Shown: positions 6,195 through 14,581 of the stretch, piece by piece
Numbering within the stretch: the first letter of the stretch is position 1
Layout of the letters: the number at the start of each line of letters is the position of its first letter
From: a virus
Length of the DNA: 44,723 nt
IMG/VR virus record: IMGVR_UViG_3300042945_002630
Span: 1-44,723 of that record
Direction: 5' to 3' (one strand)
Notes under the pieces: generated by a model
Told to the model about the DNA's origin: nothing
The model's input: only the letters and a program-made list of their open reading frames with translations
The model's database searches: none
Position numbers and translations under genes: made by a program

Positions 6195-7661
6195 TCAGAA
6201 CTTGAATGTTGTCTGAATTACACCACCCCAGTTGGAGGAGTTGTTGACTAGACGTTGGTTATCACTTGCATAGAAGATTGCAGGAGTGATGCTGATGTTA
6301 TCAGACACTTGATACTTGTAGAAGAACTCAAGCATAGTTGCTTTCTCCAGATCTTCACCAGTAGGTGCCTGACCGATAGCAAAACCAGCAGTATTACCAT
6401 CAACAAACACATCTTCCCACTGAAGACCTGCCATCCAGGACTGACTGTTGGTAGCAGCACTTTCAGTACCACTTACAGTATTCCAACCATAACCAGCAGA
6501 GATAGAGGGAACCCAACCAGATTGAGTAGGTTGCCAATATGCGTTCACAGCATAACCATTAGAGGTTTGTCCAGGAACCAGAGCACCCGATGCACCGTTC
6601 AGACCATTGAAGGTACGAACACGAGTGCCTTCGGTGCCATAACGATAACCGAATGCGATACCATAGTTGTCACCACGATAACCGATTTGTGCCAGAGTGT
6701 TGAGAGCACCAGAACGGTCAAACTCACCAGTTGCACTATCATTGCCATTTTGAGCAACATAGTTTACACCAGCAACGAGACCTTTGTTGCCATACTGAAC
6801 ACCGAAACCTGAACCAACTGCCTTGTTATAGACACCAGGAGTACCACCGACTTGGAAGAAGTCAAGGATCTTGGAACTATAAGCAGAAGGAACCCAAGAG
6901 ATTTCAGTATTACGAACCAGAGCACCAGCAGTAAATGTGGTGGTGTTATTAAATGCAGGGAACTGATAGTACAGACGGTCAATAACTACGTTATTACCAT
7001 TCTCACCAGTGGTATTGTCTGCCTTATCCAGTTTGAACAGAGAAGAACTGGAACCGAAAGGATCAGTACTGAAGTTAGAAGAACGAAGACGAGTGCGAAG
7101 CAGATCGTTGCCAGTGAATGAAGTATCCAGGTTCAGACGCAGATCATAGTTGAATGCAGTACGAGTTGCATCACCACCTTTGGTTTGGTAGTCATCTACA
7201 CCACCAAGAACAAAGTTTGCTTCACCACGCAGTTTAGTGGTGGTGGAGAACTGTTGTGCTTCAAGTGTAGTAACTTGTGCTTCCAGACCATCTACACGAC
7301 CCTTGAGAACTGCAAGTTCTGCACCGAATTCATTCAGAAGCTTCTTAAGTTCATCGGTAACTTCAGTTACACGATCCAGGCAAGCATTTAGAAGTGCTGC
7401 TGCTTCATAACGAGTCATTGCACGACCGCCACGGAATGTGCCGTTAGGATAACCAGCAACGCAACCATAACGATCTACCAGTTGCGACAGTGCTTGATAT
7501 GCCCAATCGGTTGGTTGCACATCAGAAAATTGAGTAACACTTGTGACCTGTTCTTGGGATGCATATTGGTTTACTCCGTTCATGTTAATTTCTGCGGCAA
7601 TTGCAGAAGGAGCAACCATTCCCAGAGCAACAGGTGCAAGCATCAGTTGTTTGAGTTTCAT
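6195..7661 (-). CDS. Cyanobacterial outer-membrane porin with SLH domain
   Basis: A 488-residue protein in the layout of the Som/OprB-type porins of marine Synechococcus. It has a signal peptide (about 1-23, MKLKQLMLAPVALGMVAPSA), an SLH domain (about 45-95; FSDVQPTDWAYQAL and YPNGTFRGGRAMTRYEAAAL), a short coiled coil (about 98-135) and a long beta-barrel region ending in the terminal aromatic TTFKF. In the host, the SLH part anchors to peptidoglycan and the barrel forms a pore. The gene has its own late promoter and terminator. Start choice: this ATG gives a clean signal peptide; ATG 7688 is possible; the ATG at 7718 lies too close to the promoter. Confidence 0.9.
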   Translation of the reverse strand: MKLKQLMLAPVALGMVAPSAIAAEINMNGVNQYASQEQVTSVTQFSDVQPTDWAYQALSQLVDRYGCVAGYPNGTFRGGRAMTRYEAAALLNACLDRVTEVTDELKKLLNEFGAELAVLKGRVDGLEAQVTTLEAQQFSTTTKLRGEANFVLGGVDDYQTKGGDATRTAFNYDLRLNLDTSFTGNDLLRTRLRSSNFSTDPFGSSSSLFKLDKADNTTGENGNNVVIDRLYYQFPAFNNTTTFTAGALVRNTEISWVPSAYSSKILDFFQVGGTPGVYNKAVGSGFGVQYGNKGLVAGVNYVAQNGNDSATGEFDRSGALNTLAQIGYRGDNYGIAFGYRYGTEGTRVRTFNGLNGASGALVPGQTSNGYAVNAYWQPTQSGWVPSISAGYGWNTVSGTESAATNSQSWMAGLQWEDVFVDGNTAGFAIGQAPTGEDLEKATMLEFFYKYQVSDNISITPAIFYASDNQRLVNNSSNWGGVIQTTFKF

Positions 7662-7731
7662 AAATTTGTTTTTAGTACTAAACGACATATTGATTAACCG
7701 TGCAAATAGTTGCGGCACAGTTGTATCACGG

Positions 7732-7739
7732 TATTTATC
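7732..7739 (-). promoter_or_regulatory. Late-type promoter octamer for the porin
   Basis: The minus strand reads GATAAATA, about 70 bases upstream of the chosen porin start. It matches the NATAAATA form of the T4 late octamer. Confidence 0.6.
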
Positions 7740-7762
7740 TTAACACTTATTTTGGGATCAAG

Positions 7763-8554
7763 TCAAGATTTTTCAGGTGAGGTTATTCTTCCAAGATATG
7801 GATCATAATTCATTAGATCTTCAATTTTTATATTTGATCCATTTTGTTGCCAAAATTGAAGAAGTCCATCATGACTTGACCGATGGAAAATATCAATATG
7901 TTCTGGATGAATTGATGATCCAAGAGCAATTTTATAAAGAAAAATAGGAATAGAAAAAGTATTTCCAGAATTGTATATCAAATCATCTGCAACTGCACGA
8001 GGTTTAACACCATTATCAAGTTTATATTTTTCTCCTCTGATATGATGCTTAATTAATTTTTCTGCATGATGACGAGTAATCATATAGCAAGCAGTGGAGA
8101 AATCATTAACAAATCTTTTATGCAATTGGACATGAAGATTTCCTGTGCAAATAATTGCTAACTGAATTACATCATAATCATAAGGAACCTTAGAATAAAA
8201 ATCGATCCAAGTAAAATCCCAATTTTTCACAATCTGAAGGTCTACATCATCCTCCATAATTATTGCATATGGAGAATTAGAATTTTCATACCAAAATTTA
8301 ATTGCCTTTAAGTGAGATGTAGTGCATCCAATTTCACCTGAGGTCATCATATCGGGATAACGACCAGAGATAATATCACTCAAATCATCATCCCTGCCAT
8401 CATAAGCAGAAATGCGAGTATAGTTTTCAATCTCCCATTCTTTAAATTGGTCTTCCATATACTCTTTTCTATCTGGTTGACCATCAAGGTTCAAGTAATA
8501 TATGGGTCCAATATTTTTAAGTTTATATGCTGATTTGTTTTTTTCCATTATCAT
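7763..8554 (-). CDS. GT25-family glycosyltransferase
   Basis: 263 residues, matching the LPS-type glycosyltransferase family 25. YYLNLDGQPDRK (19-30) is the N-terminal signature, GEIGCTTSHLKA (73-84) the conserved middle block, and MEDDVDL (100-106) the metal/sugar-nucleotide DxD-like motif. The usual role is adding a hexose, often galactose, to lipooligosaccharide. It is the last gene of the ten-gene glycan cassette and overlaps the upstream oxygenase-like gene by 32 bases. Target unknown. Confidence 0.85.
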   Translation of the reverse strand: MIMEKNKSAYKLKNIGPIYYLNLDGQPDRKEYMEDQFKEWEIENYTRISAYDGRDDDLSDIISGRYPDMMTSGEIGCTTSHLKAIKFWYENSNSPYAIIMEDDVDLQIVKNWDFTWIDFYSKVPYDYDVIQLAIICTGNLHVQLHKRFVNDFSTACYMITRHHAEKLIKHHIRGEKYKLDNGVKPRAVADDLIYNSGNTFSIPIFLYKIALGSSIHPEHIDIFHRSSHDGLLQFWQQNGSNIKIEDLMNYDPYLGRITSPEKS

Positions 8555-9062
8555 ATGTATTAAAAAAGAACACTTGTGTCAACCTAGCGTTTTCGGGTGA
8601 ATTTCCAAATCCAGGAATAAAACTTCTATGAAAATTTTTATTTCCCTTAAAAAATACTATTCTATTGTATACATTACCAATTAAAGAATTCAAAGAATAA
8701 TCCTCATCAGTTTCGGGATCAATTTTGACTGGAGTATATATTGCAGTTCCAGATCCAACATTAGCATTTGGTGTTAAATACAAAACTGCAGACCATTCTG
8801 TTTCGTCTTTATGAACCCAACTTTCGGTATCTTCAAAGCAAAGTTGAAAACAAAAACTATCTTGATCATAAGGAAAGAAAATCTCCTTCCCCATTATCTC
8901 TTCAAATTTTTGTTTTATCATTTTTCGATAATCACAATCTGCTTTTAAACTACGTAATCCTGGAAAAATTCCCTGTTTTGGATAATTAATTGATATAGCA
9001 GATGATCTTACTAGATCTGGATTATCTAAAAAATTATCAACTACAATTACAACTGAATCCAT
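8523..9062 (-). CDS. Putative 2OG-Fe(II) oxygenase (DUF6445-like)
   Basis: 179 residues. The iron-binding pattern of 2-oxoglutarate dioxygenases is present in order: H84-x-D86 in WVHKDE, H145 in NFHRSF, and R160 in ARLTQVFFF as the likely 2OG-binding Arg. GTAIY between them fits the jelly-roll. It may hydroxylate a sugar, lipid or protein side chain. It lies inside the glycan cassette, overlapping both neighbours (32 bases and 16 bases), which favours a sugar-related substrate, though that is inference. Confidence 0.65.
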   Translation of the reverse strand: MDSVVIVVDNFLDNPDLVRSSAISINYPKQGIFPGLRSLKADCDYRKMIKQKFEEIMGKEIFFPYDQDSFCFQLCFEDTESWVHKDETEWSAVLYLTPNANVGSGTAIYTPVKIDPETDEDYSLNSLIGNVYNRIVFFKGNKNFHRSFIPGFGNSPENARLTQVFFFNTYDNGKKQISI

Positions 9063-9901
9063 GAATCAAGATATAGATCTTTAGTATCTTTATCGGCATA
9101 AGAAGGTCCAAACCACATCTTTGGTGCAACGACAGTTCCTTTACCATTTTGCAACCAAGCACCCCACCAAGACAATGAGGAATTTGCGATAATTGCACCA
9201 GAACATAAAGACATTAAACAAAGATCAACATAAGGAGTATATGATCCATCTGGATATTTTTCTTCTGGTTCAGAAATTAAAAACCTATCATCAGAAAAAA
9301 TTTCTTGTTCTTTAACCCATTCTGGTGAATCAGAAACAACAATTACAGTTTGATCATCATCAAATTTCTTCAATGCTTCCTCATAATACTCTAATGGTTG
9401 AGGAGGATGTTGCTCAGAGCATTGAGTATAAGACCATTTAAATCCACGAGCATCGACAAGATTTGGATCTCCCCTACGGACATGTAAGAAAATAGGTTTA
9501 TCCAAAGTGGAAATCATCTCTTTACATGGTTCTAAAATTTCATCATAAAATGTAAAATCTTCTCTTATACTATCTGTTATATGAGAAAAATATTTTTCTG
9601 TTTGAAAAAATCCATGTATGCTCACATCATTTGGACACAAATTATGCAAATCTTCATCGTAATGAAATTGCCTTTCTACAACTACTGGTGCAAATCCATT
9701 GTCCAAAAATCCTTTATTGCCACTAGAAACATTTGGCAATTTAAAACATTTATGTAAACTATAGTTATCAATTCTAGACGCAGTGAAAGGTGGTATGCAA
9801 AACTCATACCCCATCTTACTTGCGATTCCCCTCAATGCTGCATATTGAAACATTTGGTTTCCCAAACGACCATTATTGCCAAGTTCATTAAACGCTAACA
9901 T
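9047..9901 (-). CDS. GT11 alpha-1,2-fucosyltransferase-like protein, copy 1
   Basis: 284 residues with the family's three marks: GRLGNQMFQYAA near the N terminus (11-22), HVRRGD (140-145, motif I that binds the GDP-sugar), and NSSLSWWGAW near residue 245. GT11 enzymes move L-fucose from GDP-fucose in alpha-1,2 linkage. No GDP-fucose-making gene is in the window, but GDP-mannose 3,5-epimerase is, so the donor could be GDP-L-galactose (see findings). A paralogue lies one gene upstream. Confidence 0.88.
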   Translation of the reverse strand: MLAFNELGNNGRLGNQMFQYAALRGIASKMGYEFCIPPFTASRIDNYSLHKCFKLPNVSSGNKGFLDNGFAPVVVERQFHYDEDLHNLCPNDVSIHGFFQTEKYFSHITDSIREDFTFYDEILEPCKEMISTLDKPIFLHVRRGDPNLVDARGFKWSYTQCSEQHPPQPLEYYEEALKKFDDDQTVIVVSDSPEWVKEQEIFSDDRFLISEPEEKYPDGSYTPYVDLCLMSLCSGAIIANSSLSWWGAWLQNGKGTVVAPKMWFGPSYADKDTKDLYLDSWIQL

Positions 9902-10706
9902 TCAATTGCTTCCTCCTTTCTTTATAATATTCCTGTTGGTTATAATAGTTAACCAATGTATCAGTATTTTGCTTTCTTATCCATTGCCAAAGATTATGAT
10001 TATCGGAAAACTTTGGATTATGGTAATGGGAATTGAATGTTCTCCCATGCTCAAGATGATAAATTAAATCATTAACCCTACCCATTTTATATCCAAAACT
10101 AGCAAGTCTGTAATAAAATTCGCAGTCTTCTGCTCCCCAGGATATAAAGTTTTCATTCCACATCCCACAATCAATATAAGTAGATCTTTTAATCATTTGT
10201 CCCCAACCAATAGTAGAGGATGCTTTTTGGGAATTTTCAATAAGAATTTTTGGATCAAATTTTGAATTCAAAAATCCCTCATAGACCTCCATGGGATAAT
10301 TCACTGCCCGTTGATATGCTCCACACCCATAAGGATAAATTACATCACAATTCCCCTGAATAATTGCAGAATATGCATGGTGATATGTTGATACTGGGAG
10401 TATCATATCAACATCGTGATTGAAAACAATATCAGAAGATGATTCAATAAGAAGATCATTTAGTATTCTTGTTTTGTGAAAAAAATCATCTTCACTTTCT
10501 TCAAAAATGTGGTTTAAATTTTCAATACCAACATATTTTTTAATTTCAGGTATAGCTCTAAATTTAAAATTTGATCGTTTATCTACTTCCTTTACAATAA
10601 CTTTAGACTCAGGAAAGTGATAAAGAAGATAAGAAACAGAAGTAATTATATTTCTCAATCTATCTTCACTTTCAATTCTACACGGAATTAAAAAATCAAC
10701 TTTCAT
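9888..10706 (-). CDS. GT-A glycosyltransferase (GT2/GT7-like)
   Basis: 272 residues from the ATG chosen here (a TTG two codons earlier is possible). The N terminus MKVDFLIPCRIESEDRLR fits a GT-A Rossmann-like fold, and FNHDVDMIL (about 96-104) holds the DxD metal site. The C-terminal block has GWGQMIKRS and WGAEDCEFYYR, as in the galactosyltransferase (GT7) C-terminal domain that binds acceptor. It is sandwiched between the two GT11 copies and ends inside copy 1's start. Confidence 0.8.
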   Translation of the reverse strand: MKVDFLIPCRIESEDRLRNIITSVSYLLYHFPESKVIVKEVDKRSNFKFRAIPEIKKYVGIENLNHIFEESEDDFFHKTRILNDLLIESSSDIVFNHDVDMILPVSTYHHAYSAIIQGNCDVIYPYGCGAYQRAVNYPMEVYEGFLNSKFDPKILIENSQKASSTIGWGQMIKRSTYIDCGMWNENFISWGAEDCEFYYRLASFGYKMGRVNDLIYHLEHGRTFNSHYHNPKFSDNHNLWQWIRKQNTDTLVNYYNQQEYYKERRKQLNVSV

Positions 10707-10708
10707 CT

Positions 10709-11602
10709 TCAAACCTCTGGAGCAATCTCTGATGGATCATTATAGAGTTCAATCCAACCATCAGGAATTAAATCATCCATAATGTAATGATCATAGGCAG
10801 GTCCAAACCATGGTTTGGGAGCAATAACTTTTTTATTTGGATTATTAATTAGCCAAGCACCCCACCAAGAAAGAGAAGAATTTGCAATAATTGCATCAGA
10901 ACACAAAGTCATCAAACAAAGATCAACATAAGGAATAGAAGCACCATCACGGAACAACTCCTTTGAGTTGTCTGAGAAATGAAATTTATCTCCCTGGAAT
11001 AATGGTTGCTTTTTGCACCAATCAATTACATCAGAAAAAACAATAACTTTATAACTATCGTCAAACTGCTTCAATGCTTCTTCATAGTAATCCATTTTAC
11101 AAAGAGGATGGTATTGCTGAAGCATTTGATAAGACCAACGTTCACCCCTCACTCCAGTTAGATTGGGATTTCCTCTGCGAACATGTAGAAAAACCAATTT
11201 ATCTGTATTAAAGCTTTCAATAAATTCTTTACAGGGGTCTAACCATTCATCTTTAAATGTAAAATCTTGACGAATTTCATCAGAAATATGCTTGAAATAT
11301 TTTTCTGATTGAAAATACCCATCAATATCTACATTATCAGGGCATTCATTAAAAATTTTCTCATTGAAGTGGAATTCCCTCCAAGAAATCATTTGTTTAG
11401 GTTGTTCTCCCTGATTTTTTTCTTGACAGTTAGTTAGTTTAAAACCATCAAAAAGACCATAATTATCACATCTATCTGCACCTTCTGGTGGAATCATCCA
11501 ATCAAATCCACGATTTGCTGCAATGCCTCGAATAGCAGCATACTGGAACATTTGATTACCGAGTCGTCCTGCATTACCAAGACCATTAAATGAAATTGCC
11601 AT
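10709..11602 (-). CDS. GT11 fucosyltransferase-like protein, copy 2
   Basis: 297 residues, clearly paralogous to the copy at 9047-9901: both share GRLGNQMFQYAA, the FQSEKYF/FQTEKYF block, and SSLSWWGAW. In this copy motif I reads HVRRGN (140-145) where the other copy and the family have HVRRGD. The last Asp is normally conserved, so this copy may have altered donor or acceptor use, or lower activity. Same cassette, so both probably modify the same glycan at different positions. Confidence 0.87.
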   Translation of the reverse strand: MAISFNGLGNAGRLGNQMFQYAAIRGIAANRGFDWMIPPEGADRCDNYGLFDGFKLTNCQEKNQGEQPKQMISWREFHFNEKIFNECPDNVDIDGYFQSEKYFKHISDEIRQDFTFKDEWLDPCKEFIESFNTDKLVFLHVRRGNPNLTGVRGERWSYQMLQQYHPLCKMDYYEEALKQFDDSYKVIVFSDVIDWCKKQPLFQGDKFHFSDNSKELFRDGASIPYVDLCLMTLCSDAIIANSSLSWWGAWLINNPNKKVIAPKPWFGPAYDHYIMDDLIPDGWIELYNDPSEIAPEV

Positions 11603-11603
11603 T

Positions 11604-12260
11604 TTACTCCTTACTTGTTTTTACAAAAAGTGCGTCTCCCCAATCGGAGGTATGTTCGAAAGTTTCTACATGCTCGAACCCAAATCCTTTCAGATAATCT
11701 TTGAGTTCATCAAACATTACATTATCAACATAATCTGGATTATTCCAAGTTGCTTCAGTCGTCACATAATTAACATTTTCCAAAACTTTTGTTGCACCCT
11801 TTAATACGAGAAGTTCCGCACCTTGAGTGTCCATATCCAAAAGTTGAAAGTCAGAATAATTAAATTCATTAGACTCAATAAGAGTATCCAACTTTACAGT
11901 TTCAACTTTAATTGTTTCCTTATGCCACTCTTCAAATCTACCTTTTGGTCTAAGTAGAGAAGAGCATCCTTTATTACCAGTCATAAAACCAGCATCTGGT
12001 CCATAGCAAATGTGAAAATCAATCTCCTCACAATCACTATCACTTGCTGCTACACAGAATCCATGAGACTCTACACTTGTTTCTGCTCTGCTTAGTGCGA
12101 TTTCCAACTCCTTAAATACATCTGGATTGGGTTCAACCCAGATGATTTGCTTAGCACCAAGTTTTTCATAATCATAAATTTCTTCACCACGATGAGCACC
12201 AACATGGATTACCCCATCGACTTTAACATTATTTTCCGAAAAATATTTGTATTGACTCAT
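11604..12260 (-). CDS. FkbM-family methyltransferase
   Basis: 218 residues with the FkbM pattern: GVIHVGAHRGEE (15-26, SAM loop), WVEPNPDVF (41-49, acidic residue binding the SAM ribose) and LLDMDTQGAE (about 139-148, typical FkbM motif). These enzymes O-methylate sugars or polyketides. In a phage glycan cassette, the expected job is capping a sugar hydroxyl on LPS or on a virion glycan. It overlaps the upstream GT10 gene by 4 bases (ATGA). Confidence 0.85.
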   Translation of the reverse strand: MSQYKYFSENNVKVDGVIHVGAHRGEEIYDYEKLGAKQIIWVEPNPDVFKELEIALSRAETSVESHGFCVAASDSDCEEIDFHICYGPDAGFMTGNKGCSSLLRPKGRFEEWHKETIKVETVKLDTLIESNEFNYSDFQLLDMDTQGAELLVLKGATKVLENVNYVTTEATWNNPDYVDNVMFDELKDYLKGFGFEHVETFEHTSDWGDALFVKTSKE

Positions 12261-13057
12261 TTAAAATAATTGGTATAGATAAAATCTTCCGCAACAGGAA
12301 GGTTTAAAGAACGTTCAAAATTATCTTTAACTGCATCTATTTTAGAATGATAAAGGTCTTCTGTCAATGAGGAAATATCAAAATCATCATCTAAGAATAT
12401 GATTCCATCTTCATTGAAATACTCAGTAATTCCTTTACATCCGTAAAAAATTGGAATAGTTCCAGCAGCAAAACAATCTGTGATTTTCTCAGTGAAATAA
12501 GTATCATAGACTGCGTTTTCTACTGCAATAGAGAACATATAATCCTTTAGTGCTTCTTCTTTACAAGAAATATCTCGGATACCTCTACCAAACAAATCAA
12601 CTTGGTCCTTGAACTTATTCACAAACTCAAGTCTCTTTATGTGTCCAGGAACCATAGACTTATTTGATGATACCATAGAAACCAATTTGGTCTTCTCAAA
12701 TATCTGTCTGTCTACAACCCAAGGTGCAGCATTGCTGAGTGCGTAGTTAATCTTAGGATACTTCTCGCACAATTCTCTATCACAACTAAAAATACCATCA
12801 ACTCTGGTAGCAGCAAACTCATAATTTTTAATAATCCAATCATAGATTGGTTTAATGATTTGCTTGGATTCCAACAACCAAATATAAGTGGGTTTGATTT
12901 GAACCGTAGAAAATGCTTCCAGAGAACGTTGATTTACATAGAAATTAACTTCTCCAGAACCATCATAAACCCACTCAGTAAACTTAGAAGTGTTTTTATC
13001 TGAAGTAGAAGGAAGAAGAGAATCGTTGCAATAAAGATTAATCTTAAATTTGCTCAT
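12257..13057 (-). CDS. GT10 alpha-1,3/1,4-fucosyltransferase-like protein
   Basis: 266 residues. The C-terminal half has the GT10 signature: YMFSIAVENA (173-182), YFTEKITDCFAAGTIPIFYG (187-206), which forms the GDP-sugar pocket. Family members add L-fucose in alpha-1,3 or 1,4 linkage. With two GT11 genes this makes three GDP-L-fucose-type transferases in one cassette. The N-terminal acceptor half is divergent, as is normal. Its start lies inside the upstream SDR gene's end (14-base overlap). Confidence 0.85.
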   Translation of the reverse strand: MSKFKINLYCNDSLLPSTSDKNTSKFTEWVYDGSGEVNFYVNQRSLEAFSTVQIKPTYIWLLESKQIIKPIYDWIIKNYEFAATRVDGIFSCDRELCEKYPKINYALSNAAPWVVDRQIFEKTKLVSMVSSNKSMVPGHIKRLEFVNKFKDQVDLFGRGIRDISCKEEALKDYMFSIAVENAVYDTYFTEKITDCFAAGTIPIFYGCKGITEYFNEDGIIFLDDDFDISSLTEDLYHSKIDAVKDNFERSLNLPVAEDFIYTNYFK

Positions 13058-13892
13058 TCTTCATTGCCTCAAAGACTTTAGCAATTCCTTGCTCGATAGT
13101 TGTTTTGGGCATCCACCATTTAGTCAAATATGTATCTGGAAGATTTCTTTTATCCATTTGAACAGAATCTTTTTCTTCTGATGGTTGAATCTTCACTGAC
13201 TTATCAATCAAATTAAATTGACCAGAAATAATATTTGCAATATCAAGAATCTTTGTGGAATGGAAACTTGTGATGTGAAGATTATCTTCTGAAGTAAAGT
13301 CATTATAGTTTTCCATAATTGCCTCTAGTGCTTCGCAGCAATCTTCAGCATAAAGAAACTCACGTTGCTCCTGACCATCAGTAAGCATATCAATTACACC
13401 AGTCTCAAATCCTTTACGAATAAAGTCAGTAATAACGTGTGCTTTATCGTGGTCTTTTTCGATGCCATACACATTCCAGAACTTAACAATAAGTCCATTA
13501 AGAGACTTAGTATAAAGTTCTCCAACATTCTTCAGAACTCCATATGGAGAATAACTCATATTGCTCATCTGAGATGATGCAAAAACAAACCTCTTATTGT
13601 ACTTCTTAAGAAGTCCAAATGCATTTGCCATCAGACGTGCATTGTTATCAATGAACTGAAATGTGTGCTGATACTTTTTAAGGTATCTGGAACCACCCAC
13701 ATCAAATGCAAGGAAGAATACAAAGTCAGAATCTTTGATATTATCTTCCAAGTTTTGATTTGGAATAACTGTCATATCCTGTTCTGGTCCATTCACAACA
13801 TCAAATTCATTGACGGTATGACCTTTTCCACGAAGATATTCGGTCAGGTATGCTCCAACCTGACCACTTGAACCTAATACTGAGATTTTCAT
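13044..13892 (-). CDS. NAD(P)-dependent epimerase/dehydratase (extended SDR)
   Basis: 282 residues. The cofactor loop GSSGQVG (7-13), the catalytic SSQMS and YGVLK (YxxxK) patterns, and FWNVYG place it among nucleotide-sugar epimerases and dehydratases. Substrate is not clear. Being adjacent to GDP-mannose 3,5-epimerase, it could reduce or epimerise the same GDP-sugar, or act on a different one. It overlaps the upstream methyltransferase gene by 4 bases. Confidence 0.85.
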   Translation of the reverse strand: MKISVLGSSGQVGAYLTEYLRGKGHTVNEFDVVNGPEQDMTVIPNQNLEDNIKDSDFVFFLAFDVGGSRYLKKYQHTFQFIDNNARLMANAFGLLKKYNKRFVFASSQMSNMSYSPYGVLKNVGELYTKSLNGLIVKFWNVYGIEKDHDKAHVITDFIRKGFETGVIDMLTDGQEQREFLYAEDCCEALEAIMENYNDFTSEDNLHITSFHSTKILDIANIISGQFNLIDKSVKIQPSEEKDSVQMDKRNLPDTYLTKWWMPKTTIEQGIAKVFEAMKNEQI

Positions 13893-14581
13893 TCTAAGCT
13901 ATCTACTATCCAAAGAGTTTGTACGTGTGGGTAAGAATTCCCACTTTGATATAATTTAGTCATAGAGATTCCCCACTGGTCTAGAATCTCTTTATGTGCT
14001 CTGGATTCTCCATCTTTGAATTCTTCAAACCCAGGAGTTCCACCCCAATCATCATACCCAATTAGTGTTCCAGGAACAATCAAATTATTCTCCATCAAAT
14101 AATTAAATGCGTATTTTGTTGGGGAATAAATGTCCAAATCAAAATCAACGTAAAATGCTGGTTTTAAATCTTTTTGTTTTGGGAGAGTTTCCTCAACAAG
14201 TCCAGCAACAACAGATACTTTACTTTGATTATTTTTATTCGTAAAGATAGTTTGAACTTCTTTCTGAATATGATTTGCACAATCATCTGGAGTATCCAAA
14301 CTCATATGCTTAAGAACATTAAATTCATCTGGAAAAATATCTGGATTCCAAGAATCTTGGAAAATGGGTTCTGCAGTTTCTTTTGGCATTCCAGTAAAAA
14401 CATCAAACCCATGGAAAGTATTCACTTCTATTTTGTGTTTATTTAAAATAGAAGCAATTTCTTTCATCGACCCACCATTAAAAACACCAAATTGATAAAC
14501 ATCATAGTTTACCAATTCTTCTTTTTCAAAACTATTATGGTCGTTAACTGCGATATCTAATAAAGAAGTTCTCCAACTCAT
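13889..14581 (-). CDS. TylF/MycF-like sugar O-methyltransferase
   Basis: 230 residues resembling macrocin-type O-methyltransferases: YQFGVFNGGSMKE (29-41, SAM loop), FHGFDVFTGMP, YVDFDLDIYSPT and IGYDDWGG, which in the family carry the metal-binding Asp residues. It would methylate a hydroxyl on a deoxysugar or other hexose. It lies between the two epimerase genes with 4-base overlaps on both sides, so it is coupled to sugar synthesis. Second of two methyltransferases in the cassette. Confidence 0.8.
   Translation of the reverse strand: MSWRTSLLDIAVNDHNSFEKEELVNYDVYQFGVFNGGSMKEIASILNKHKIEVNTFHGFDVFTGMPKETAEPIFQDSWNPDIFPDEFNVLKHMSLDTPDDCANHIQKEVQTIFTNKNNQSKVSVVAGLVEETLPKQKDLKPAFYVDFDLDIYSPTKYAFNYLMENNLIVPGTLIGYDDWGGTPGFEEFKDGESRAHKEILDQWGISMTKLYQSGNSYPHVQTLWIVDSLE

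Noticed and set aside
6255-6812. 185-codon plus-strand frame
   Set aside because: Shadow of the porin gene, which has a signal peptide, SLH domain and its own promoter and terminator.
7662-7718. N-terminal extension of the porin to the first Met
   Set aside because: The start would lie only about 14 bases from the late octamer, leaving almost no leader, and it would bury the signal peptide.
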